Positions 24,608 through 34,088 of a stretch of 64,000 bases of DNA are shown here, piece by piece. The stretch comes from Glandiceps talaboti (lineage: Eukaryota > Hemichordata > Enteropneusta > Spengelidae): NCBI RefSeq assembly GCF_964340395.1, contig NC_135565.1:18522209-18586208 (forward strand), written 5' to 3'. The notes beneath the pieces are model-generated. The model worked only from the letters and a program-made list of their open reading frames with translations, had not been told where the DNA came from and made no database searches. Positions within the stretch are counted from its first letter, which is position 1, and every line of letters starts with the position of its first letter. The position numbers and the translations under genes were made by a program.

Positions 24608-27042
24608 TACTGCTCCAAAGACGATGTTTTCATTACCTGTTGTTGTTAATACTGCTTTTATAGTTGATGGATGATTGACAACGACACGTGCCAGGAAGGG
24701 CCCAAGCCACACTATAGTCGCAGGACTTAATTCAGCTGATCGTTTGACAAATTGAGAAATGCTTTCTTCATTGTTTTTAAACTGAATATTGTATGATTTA
24801 AAGAAAGCAGAAAAGAGTTAGTTATATTATATAAGTTTTCAAACATGATACGAATCCATGTTATTCCCCGGTAAGGAAGAAGGCTGTATAGTACGCCTAC
24901 GACGAGTGCTACCAGAACACTTCTAACTCGATGAATAAGAAGAAATAAGCTAAAATTCAAATATAGTAATCAAAATGTAAATTTCCATTTACGCCGATGC
25001 CTTCCGGGCAGTTCATTTGATTTTCGCGTCATATATACAAATTTGACAGGCTGGGTATATAAATTATAAAATGAGATATGACTTCTTTGGTCTTCTTAAC
25101 CTCCAGTTACATTGCAGTAAATTAGTGGTCTGGGGTAGTACTCATTAGTACATTGCATATGACCATGTAAACTGATCTAATATTAGCAAATTGAGATAGA
25201 CACAAACTAAATATATTGTTATTACATGACAAGTGGATGAGAGCAACGCATTGGTTATGTAGCTGTCGTCATTGTTAGTCTAGAGTTGAATTTAAACAAC
25301 ACATCATCCGACTCTGTAAGTGCATTTATTTCGATATTTGCCGCATTGGATTCATTCGTAAATATCTTTCCCAGCAGACCTGTTTAAAACTTGTCAACGC
25401 TACTCTTTCCTCAAAGCTTGATACGCTAATGCCCTATTATTTGGACTACCGTCATCCAGCATAATCTATTGCAGAGAGCTCAAAACGACTGATTGCACAA
25501 GTGAAGAAACATGAACACATTTCTCCGATTCTGATGAAATTCCACTGGCTCCCTGTAATATATAGACTCAAATTCAAGATTTTACTTCTTACCTACAAAG
25601 CTTTGAACGGCACCGCACCTGACTACCTCACTACACTCATCGAACTTAATAAACCGACCAGATCTCTCCGCTCAAGTGACATATAGTTTCTCTTAAAATT
25701 TCATGAACAAGACTCAGATTCTATGGTGATCGTTCTTTCTCATATGCCGCTGCTACCTTGTGGAATGATCTTCCAAGTCATATTCGTTCAGCATCAAGTA
25801 CTGAAATTTTCAAATCTAGGCTAAACATTTTGAGAGAGCATATTTAAGGGACACTTTGTAAAGCGCCAGTGAACATTTTAAATGGATACCAGGCGCTATA
25901 TAAATTTGTTATCATATCATATCATATCATATCATATCATATCATAGAGTTGATGTATGTCAAGCTCTGTGTCAAAAATGTAATGTCCCATCAGTGAAGC
26001 ACCAAGCCAGCATCATTTTAGGTGTAAAGAAACACATTGTAAACATATAGCTTAGTTTCCCGATAGTTGATCAGCCATTGAAGTTAAAAGTAAAATTTCA
26101 CACTTGCATGTTGGATCACACTACATGTTTATCGGACAAAGAATCTCTAAAGGTTAGGGACATCATAATAACATTCATCGTCACTGTTTAACGCGCCACC
26201 AGAGGGCTGAAATAAGTATGGTCAGTAGTGGTCTTTGATCGAAATTAATCGTACGTGCATTTTTCAAGTGAGCTGCACATAACTTTTAGAACTTTGGACG
26301 TCTCTGGCTCACCCCATCCTCACCCCATTATTTAAATGTGACACTGACCACCGCTTGCTTGAATGTAATATGTATATGAGTGTGTACATATGTCCATAAG
26401 AAGCCATGTCAATAATATGTCATCATTTTATATATGGCGTAAACCTTTACATGTAATGTATCTCGGGTGTATCTAGTCCTGCTTGCAAACCAAATACGCC
26501 GGGGACTCGACTCGAATACCACGACATTGTCTCCGTATGAATTGTGACAATGTCAGAATCAAGTTCCGACCTTGGGTCCCGATTTTAATAAGCCGTCTAC
26601 AAGCACGATAAATATAAGTGTATGCACTGTGTTAAACCAATGTTGGTGGAGGGTCTATGGTTAAACATGTCACATATTATGCCATTAATTTACATTGGTT
26701 TCTAATTTGAATCTCAATGCGTACTTGATTTGGAATGGATAGAAGAGGACATGTTCAATGGTGTGAAAACAAATCTCCGAATTAGATATACGAGACCAAA
26801 TACACATGCATTGACAGTCTACTCACCATATGAAGATGACCATACAACCAATGTTTATCAGGACTTGGTATGGCCGCTAAGTCTCTCTCTCCTTGCCACC
26901 GCAATTGAAACAGTTTGTATATCAAGTATAATAGTCGTAGAAGTAATGTGATCAGTAGGGCTAGGAATATGAATTGATAGTTAAACACACTGCTCAATTT
27001 TACCGGGAAGGCCTGGAATACGGAAGTAAGAAACGTCGTCAT
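19102..27042 (-). CDS. P450-A: CYP4-family cytochrome P450 (CYP4F/4V-like), nine exons, intact
   Basis: Exons, in order on the reverse strand: 27,042-26,827; 24,781-24,637; 24,179-24,007; 23,413-23,277; 22,393-22,132; 21,687-21,491; 20,957-20,824; 20,304-20,157; 19,273-19,102. All have GT/AG borders and phases match, giving 527 aa, a normal CYP4 length. Features: N-terminal membrane anchor (about 23-45), a [14 protein letters not shown] turn typical of CYP4, [16 protein letters not shown] (helix C), I-helix FEGHDTT (332-338), ExxR KESMR (E392, R395), and the heme loop FSAGPRNCIG (466-475) with ligand Cys473. Glu333 is at the position that in many CYP4 enzymes binds the heme covalently. CYP4 enzymes sit on the ER membrane and hydroxylate fatty acids and related lipids, often at the omega carbon; this substrate is unknown. 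Intron 1 carries a LINE absent from P450-B; intron 8 carries a 345-bp hairpin element. Confidence 0.93.
19591..19935. mobile_element. 345-bp hairpin MITE-like element, copy A (P450-A intron 8)
   Basis: Starts TGGCCATATGGATGAG and ends CTCATCCACATGGCCA. The two arms are nearly complementary over their whole length and meet at GTTATTGTACGTACAATAAC near 19,766, so the element is one long inverted repeat. The same element lies in P450-B and a third diverged copy at about 61.5-61.8 kb. It encodes nothing; the transposase source is unknown. Confidence 0.8.
20380..20446. repeat. (CTA)n microsatellite, P450-A intron 7
   Basis: About 21 CTA units. The P450-B counterpart at 34,021-34,087 has one ATT interruption. 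Confidence 0.95.
22014..22060. repeat. (ATC)n microsatellite, P450-A intron 5
   Basis: ATC/ATT triplets. The P450-B counterpart (about 35,682-35,724) changes half-way into AAC units. Confidence 0.9.
22566..22723. mobile_element. Foldback element with GACAGTCGTTC ends (P450-A intron 4)
   Basis: Left arm GACAGTCGTTCATGCC through TTTTTTGCTACGTTT is the reverse complement of the right arm AAACGTAGCAAAAAA through GGCACGAACGACAGTC. Inner arms around GTCGTCGTCTCGCTCCG and CGAGGCGACGAC also pair. The ortholog is at 36,309-36,472 in P450-B, and a single end-like sequence lies at 58,197-58,246. Confidence 0.75.
23580..23825. repeat. (TTG)n-(GAT)n triplet tract, P450-A intron 3
   Basis: GTT/TTG and GAT/GAC triplets over about 200 bases. 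Frames on both strands give homopolymers of Val, Asp, Ser, Thr or Met and are not genes. The P450-B copy is much shorter (about 37,376-37,460), so the tract has expanded or contracted since duplication. Confidence 0.95.
24421..24604. repeat. (ACAT)n-(CAGA)n compound microsatellite, P450-A intron 2
   Basis: ACAT units run to about 24,545 and CAGA units to 24,604. The tract ends about 32 bases from the exon 2 donor site (GTAATG at 24,636). The P450-B counterpart (38,120-38,416) is longer and has CACA patches. Confidence 0.95.
25290..25944 (+). mobile_element. 5'-truncated LINE (CR1/L2/jockey-like), in P450-A intron 1
   Basis: Encodes the end of a reverse-transcriptase ORF, readable as [17 protein letters not shown] then [19 protein letters not shown]. 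This is followed by a TTGTAAAGCGC and GGCGCTATATAAAT 3' end and an (ATCAT)n tail at about 25,915-25,944. The 9-bp direct repeat TAGAGTTGA flanks it (25,281-25,289 and 25,945-25,953). P450-B has the empty site with one TAGAGTTGA. Only the 3' 655 bases are present, and the reading frame is open from about 25,501 to 25,686 only. It cannot move on its own. Confidence 0.9.
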
Positions 27043-28121
27043 GTTGTCGGTCCACCTTTCCTGACAGAGGGACGTCGTACTGCTAGCTGGTCTTTATAAA
27101 GCTACATAGTATTTCCCTATTTATGAGCGACTGTTGTACAGCATAAATGTCACCAAACTTTTAGTTAGTTTAAAGTTCACCAAGTGTTGGTTTGTCATGT
27201 GACAATGACTACAGTTATTATATCACGTTGTGACCTCAGTTGAACCCTAGGTTCCAACTAATCGGATTTTATTTCTTCACCATGTGCATTTTCTCTTCTT
27301 TATCAAGCTTTGGCCGACAAATTGCCGGCCATGGCATATTGCATTGTGATAAAAATACATTGGCGTTAGAAAGAAAGGAAGCCTTCAGTAATTACAAGGA
27401 GCGGGAGAATTCAGGTCTGGGCTGTTGTGTAAAATGACTCTCCCTCAATTCCCTTTCTCAAAAGCAAGAACCCCCCCTCCCTGTTAAAATATTTTTAAGT
27501 CATGGGTTAAAATGCTGTAAGAAATGGAAATGGACATGCGTATTTCACTCTCCCACCACCAGAGTAAATTTGTGGGAAGGCACTGCAATATATACTTGTG
27601 TTTGGCTGAGCTGAAGGCCAGAATTCCCAAAGTATAGATGAGTACACCCCTGACATGGTCGGGACAGAAGTTAACACATTTCTACAACATTGTTCATCCC
27701 TAATATATTACTGTTCCCTTTTACCCACCCCTCTCCTCAAATCACAACTGACAGTTCATTCACCGCATGGTTGTCAGCAGCGATTTGATTGATATGGTCT
27801 GCTAGTACGGTCCCTAACCATAACCATAACCCCAATTCTAACACTAACACTAATATTAACCAATGTGGCAGCAATGGGATGTAGAACTAGTGGCATAGGT
27901 GGGATGCTGAAACCACGAAATAATGCAAAACTGGACAACAAAATAAGTCAAAGTAAAATGTGACACACTCCCCATCCCATTTTCTCAAATATGGCCCTCC
28001 CGAGAACCAATTTATAAAACGCAACCTACCCCCTAATCCCCGTCCCTCCCCTTTGTAATTACCGGAAGCTCCCCAACGCCGAAAATCATGTACCAGCAAT
28101 CTCTATCGGAATCTCGAGTAG
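27043..28121. other. 5' flank of P450-A, duplicated upstream of P450-B
   Basis: Collinear with 40,318-41,374 at high identity with small indels. It contains CCTAACCATAACC-like short repeats near 27.8 kb, slightly different in copy B. Homology stops at about 28,121, where the dispersed 0.4-kb repeat begins. No gene seen. Confidence 0.7.
27093..27101 (-). promoter_or_regulatory. Probable TATA box of P450-A
   Basis: The self-complementary CTTTATAAAG lies about 52 bases before the start codon and is kept in P450-B at about 40,375-40,384. A start some 25-30 bases downstream would leave a short 5' UTR. Confidence 0.5.
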
Positions 28122-28520
28122 AGAAGAAGGTGTACAAGAAGACACAATAGTAGTTGTCAATAAGCCAAATAAAAAAAAAGTTGTATTGTTCCGGTTACCC
28201 GACCGCACATAGTTTTTCACCCAGACACTAGACGTTTTCTATACATATTCAAGAAAAAAATAAGAAAATCGAGAAAATTGTGAAGTCTTGCAAGAAATAT
28301 AGTGGATGCGGAAACTGACATCAAATGAAAAAGACAATATAAAACTATTCTTCCAATCTGTATGGCTGTACATCTGATGAGAAGAAACCAATAACACATA
28401 CAGAGACCATGGAAAACAACAGGAAAAAAAACATAACTACCTAAACGAGATACTCACATACGAAGAAAAAAATAAACTTAGAAAAAAGTCTGCCTACTTC
28501 ACTTATTCTAAAATTGAATG
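28122..28520 (+). repeat. 0.4-kb dispersed repeat at the unit 2 / unit 3 junction
   Basis: Matches the reverse complement of 62,895-63,285 over nearly its whole length: shared landmarks are CCAAATAAAAAAAA, TTCCGGTTACCCGA, GGATGCGGAAACTGACATCA, CCATGGAAAACAACAG and TTATTCTAAAATTGAATG. It fills exactly the interval between the end of P450-A flank homology and the start of PTCHD-1-type intron homology. It looks like a transposable element of unknown class; no ends or coding region could be fixed. Confidence 0.75.
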
Positions 28521-29284
28521 GGGAAACATGGTACAGAGCAACTAGTACTCGAAAACTGTTGTTTCCTTCTTCATTGCACGTCACGCCGAGTCATGACTAG
28601 TCTACAAGTGCCATATCCTGGTACCTAGATCCAGGTATACTATCACGCAATTTCACTTTGGCCACGGCCAAAGAAACAAACTAAGAGAAACAATACATCA
28701 TGAAGCGGGTACGTAAAGAGACCTGGGTATGCCAACTTGTCGAGATGGTGTCTTGATAGATTCATAGATTTATAAGATCAGGAAAGAAACAATACCTGTC
28801 GGAAGATTTTGTTTGCTATCATTATGTCAAACTTATAACGATCCAAACCACGTGATTTCAGAGACACTTCACTCATTACAAGCGCATGATTTACGGCAAT
28901 GTGTAAAATATATCGTCCTTATCATTCTCCCACCCCTTCAGAGAAGAGCGCCTACAACGGATGATCTTTCACTCTATGTGTCTGGTAATTACAGAGGAAG
29001 TTCACTAAAGATCAGTAAATAGCGCCACCAATGGTCATTTCTCAATGAATTTCAATGCTTTCAATCAATACATTACACATCAGGAAATGCCCGGAGATCT
29101 ATGCGACCTTCAATTCACCATAGGTCTAGCAACTAGACTAGTATATTGGCAGTTACGAGTAGGATGTCATTCTTTGTTTACATTAATTTCGTCCTCAGGG
29201 TACATTTGTTGCATGATATGTAGCCTTATCTTCCAATGCACTTCAATATCGCTTTACCGTTTATGTTCTAACGGTACATTAAAA

Positions 29285-29339
<55 letters not shown>

Positions 29340-29454
29340 ATGCAAGGGTATAACTTAAACATGGGAAAGTTTAGGTTAATATTCTTTCCTTTTCAAAGCA
29401 CTGCATCCCGTTTTCTTCAAAATGCAATAAATGTATTTCCTTTTTTATCTTTAG
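28521..29454 (+). other. Copy of the 3' part of the PTCHD-1 intron
   Basis: Aligns to 6,512-7,442 of PTCHD-1 (for example CAACTAGTACTCGAAAACTG at both) and far less well to the PTCHD-2 intron. Exon 1 and the first 1.7 kb of intron are missing. Confidence 0.8.
29279..29341. repeat. (AAAT)n microsatellite
   Basis: About 15 uninterrupted AAAT units, at the place where PTCHD-1 has AAAT followed by ACAT. Confidence 0.95.
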
Positions 29455-31099
29455 GTATAGGTGTGGACGATATGTTTATTATGATAGCAGCATGGCGAAG
29501 AACATTCCGATTAAGATTTTTACGATTCTGTTATTCGCTGGTTACCTAGGCATCGCTGTTTGGGGATGTTTACAACTTGAGGAGGGAATCCAGTTAGAAA
29601 ACCTTGTCGGTGACGATTCGTATGCTGCTAATTTTTATAATTTAGAAGATAAATACTTTAAAGATAATGGACCTGTTGTTGCCATAGTTATTGATGAAAA
29701 GCTTGATTATTCAGATTCTTGGGTTCAAAAACAAATAGAAAATGTCATCGTGCAGTTGGAAGAAAGTGACCATTTCCATGACAACACTGACCTGACTCAG
29801 TCATGGCTGAGAACTTTTCTTAACTTCATGGAAGACAATGATTTGACGTACGCAGATGAACAGTCTTTCATCTCCAACCTTAGAGACGCTTTCCTTCCCT
29901 TGGCTGACCCTTACAGAATTGATATCAAATTCAACGACGATAATACAAGCATCGAATCTTCACGGTTTTACGTCTTTTCTAAGGACACCGACACCACAAA
30001 TAGAGAACGACAAATGATGGTGGAGACCCGACGTATTGTTGAAAATTCTAACTTTACGATGTTTGCCTTCCACCCCGCGTTTATATTCTATGAACAATAT
30101 CTGGCCATCTTACCAACTACATTACAAAATATTGGTATCGCTGCAGCTGCTATGTTTGTCATGTCACTGATACTCATTCCCCATCCAGTCTGCTCGTTGT
30201 ATATCACATTTGCTATAGTAACAATTTCGACAGGTGTTGTCGGTTTTATGACATTATGGGATGTCCGATTAGACTCGGTTTCTATGATAAACATCATTAT
30301 TTGTATTGGATTCAGTGTAGATTACTCGGCACACATCACCTACGCTTTCGTCATCGCACCATATAAATCACGCAATCAACGAGCCATCGACGCCTTGTAT
30401 TCACTCGGTTGGCCGATATTAGAGGGAGCTTTGTCAACAATCCTAGGCCTCGTTATATTATCTGCTTCTGGATCGTACACATTTCGGACATTTTTCAAAA
30501 CCATGTTTCTCGTAATCTTCTTCGGCGCTGTTCATGGCCTGTTGTTTTTACCAGTAATTTTGACTATACTAGGTCCCTGCAATGCAGTGATAGCGCCTAA
30601 TAAAGCAAGTAATACCACCATTCCAGTGGTTGCTCGTCAATCTCACAATCGACCAATGAGTGCTATCTCCATCATATCAGTAACAAGTCTACACTCTGAC
30701 AGATCGAGTTCAGTCATAGGCCTAGACAATCCTGGTATGGTGAATGGATATGTTGACAATCCATCCCTACATCCAATCACAGCTGACGATAGAGGGAGAA
30801 AACAACCAATCACAACTCCGAACATGAATACGTGGTTGAATGAAGTCTGTACCCAATATTGGAAAAATGGGCGCCGTGTTGAACAAACACCCAATCCAAA
30901 TGTAAACGGAATACCTGGTGTACGAAATTCTAGACCAGAGTTGATTAAGTCTGAATCCAGTTTACAATTTCATCGACCTACATCAGCAACAATAGAACCA
31001 CCTAACTCAGTGTCAAATGTTACTCAGCCTAGGCGCCAAATCTGCTGGGGATCAAATGAAGATGTTGGCATAGAATCTAGCAGAAATGATCGAATATAA
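29455..31099 (+). pseudogene. PTCHD-3: Patched-domain pseudogene, no exon 1, internal deletion
   Basis: Only exon 2 is present, after a good acceptor (TATCTTTAG). It starts IGVDDMFIMIAAWRRT, then a 406-bp deletion relative to PTCHD-1 removes the equivalent of residues about 353-488 (TM5, TM6 and the linker to TM7) and shifts the frame. The rest is open for 535 codons from an ATG at 29,492, covering TM7, the second loop, TM8-TM12 with GFSVDYSAH and the tail. A 4-base insertion near the end changes the last residues to SSRNDRI, and one codon is added (APNKAS for APKAS). With no exon 1 and a broken sterol-sensing domain it should not make a normal protein; a half-length product from a downstream ATG cannot be excluded. 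The part before the deletion resembles PTCHD-1, the part after it PTCHD-2. Confidence 0.85.
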
Positions 31100-32744
31100 G
31101 CGCAGTTGAACACTCAACATTCAAAGACATTACTAGTATATCACACTGCAAGTCGTCTTGGAAAGGCATTATTCGGCAATTTTGGCATAAACACCTTGAG
31201 ACAGAGCTGTGACCATCACTTGATCATGTTAACTCTGATAGCATTCAATATGATTTATAACCATCATGATGACTTTTTATGCAGAATTTACAAAATTTTG
31301 GTCTTTAAGATTCCAAAAAATAGTTTGTTCAACTGACTAAAGCTGTTTGATTCAAACTGGACCACTCTACGAAATGCCACCGTGTTCGTGCTGTATGCTA
31401 GCGTTGCCAGTCATATTCTACATGTTGGGGTATCATTTGATTGGATTTTTTTGTACCCGTCAGAGTTTTGAACGTTAAACCTTTATTCTCCAAATTATAT
31501 GTACATTTCATATTTCCATTTTCATATTCCATAGTTTTGTTCATAGTTGTACAGGAGGCTGCATAGTTTATATTCCATGTTTGGTAAATTGACCCTGTAA
31601 GTGATGGTATAGTTAGAGGGTTGTCTTAGAAAAAGCAATATCTATTTCTTCAGTACTGTAATAGCTTTCATCTTTTGATCTCATACATTTCTCATTATTT
31701 TTCCGATTTTCACGAGTAGGAATTGACTAAATCAAAGGAATTTATGGTACATATATTTCATATGGATTAATAAATATAAGACTCACTTTTTTGATGACAT
31801 CTGTGCCTAATTTTGCATAAATAGCATTATCAAATCATATTTTCAATGTCACTATTTTATCGAAATCTACCTCTACAAAATGCATTATGTCTAGGAATGG
31901 TTAGTGTTTCAGAAATATGTGTGCATATTAATTATACTGATTTGCATACTATTTAATATTTATTGCATTAACCTTCAATGAAGGTCTTGATAGAATGAAA
32001 AACTACTTTGCCAAATATTGATTGCACGAGTTAAATATCCTTGTACATATTGACATAATTAGGATTCAAATAATGCAGTTTTTAACCATACTTAACTTGG
32101 ACTTGTCCTTTTATTCGAACTCAAGTTATGTCATACTCAAGTCCATCTGTGTCAAAAAAATTGTCTAACCTACCATATCAGTGTAGTTGGACTGATATTG
32201 ATTTGTACTACAAACTTAAGATTATAATTAACAAATTTTCTAAATATAATAGATGGCTTATATTAATTAAACCATTTGTTGTTTACTATATAATAATTCT
32301 TGTAAACAGGTTTACTACCGTAAAGGTGAATCGCTTTATGAATCACACAAAGATTTATCACACTATGCTATATTAATATGTAGAATTTCAATCATATATA
32401 GTGTAGAAAATTGAAGTCCAGTTTAGAGAAATCCCATCTCAGTACATGAAAAAAAAATCAAAAATAAGTAAAACTATGGCTAAATTACAATATGGTATAC
32501 TATCATTATATTCAAATTGACAACTATAAGATTTCATGCATAATAGTTTGTTTAAGTAGCATATTTTTGTAACTCTTTTTGTAATTGTTGATATACTTTG
32601 CCTATCAGAATTCAAATTTGCTACCCACTAAAATTTACTGCGCGAATATGAGTGCATGATGGAAGGTTCTGACTTTATTCATTCCCCATATAGTTCACGT
32701 GTAGTTCAGGATTTTGATCTGTGACGAATACGAGGCTTTTCTCC
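31100..32744. other. Convergent spacer between PTCHD-3 and P450-B
   Basis: Collinear copy of 17,482-19,101 with small indels; no coding exon seen. Short frames at 31.1 and 32.1 kb are not conserved. Confidence 0.65.
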
Positions 32745-34021
32745 TTATTTATATCTCGGCGTTATACGCAGATGTATTCCGTTAATCGATCTCAATACCA
32801 AATTGTTAGTTCTTTCCGGTAGCTTATCCATCACAGGGAATAATTCAAACCTGTGGAGGACCATTGCTATGGCAACTTTCATTTCATTCATGGCAAAGTT
32901 TTGACCGATGCAGTTTCTGAAATTAAATAAACAGGAATCAATTATCAATCCGGTGTAACAGTTAATAAATAAATGTTGTCTAACATGTTGAATTAATCAC
33001 GATCAATGCACCATTTTTTTTTCTAAATCACAGGTAATTCCTTATTTTTCCTGAGTAAATGGCCAGTGTGTGTTCAAGTCTATGTATACTCATCATCAGT
33101 GTGTGACATTCTGTCAACAAGATGGCTACCTTACCATAACCAACATCATCTTATAATCATCATACTAAAAATTACATAATTTATTCATTAATCTATACAT
33201 TCATATACGAATTCATTTTCTCATCCAAGTGGCCATATGGATGAGAATTTGGTATTTATTTTGGATTTTTATTTGATAAAACAAATTCACTATAATGTGT
33301 TTATACTTGATAAAATAATGCGAAATAACATATACTAAGTCTATGTCCATAACTCAATAAACTGCAAAACATTAAACAATGTATAAAATGTTTGTTATTG
33401 TATGTACAATAACAAACTTTTTACACTTTTTCCATCTTTTTGCAATGTAGTGAGTTATGAACATGGACTTGGTATATGCTCTTTCGCATTATTTTTTCAA
33501 GTATAAACACATAGTGAAGCTGTTTTATCAAATAAAAATCCAAAATAAATACCAAATTCTCATCCATATGGCCAGTTTAATTTGTGAATTCATCACCCAT
33601 CTACCAAGAGATTGTGTCCATGGAAAAAAGAAAAGTGAGTAAAATCAATTGAAGTGATGACGAATACAGAAAGAAATTGGTGTGGGAGTCTTTAATATGG
33701 GTCTGTATTGGAGGATAATTGTGAGTGTGTCTAGTGTTTTCCTCTCCTTTCCTTTTCAATTCTCTACCAAATAAAATATATAAATAGCTACAGTACCTTG
33801 GTCCAGCTGAGAAGGGTACATATGCATATGGTGATCTGTCTTTTGTGTTTTCTGGAAGGAATCTCAGCGGGTCAAATGTCTCTGGTTCAGGCCATACATG
33901 TGCATTATGGTGCAGAGACATAATTGATACGATGACTGTAGTCCCTGTAGTAAATTAAACATTGCATTGGATAGATTATTACACAGCATGTGTTATAATT
34001 ATATTATTACAATCAGAACGT

Positions 34022-34054
<33 letters not shown>

Positions 34055-34055
34055 T

Positions 34056-34088
<33 letters not shown>

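Noticed and set aside
29340-29454. PTCHD-3 start at 29,340
   Set aside because: Intron sequence in frame with the acceptor, as in PTCHD-1; no exon 1 lies upstream.
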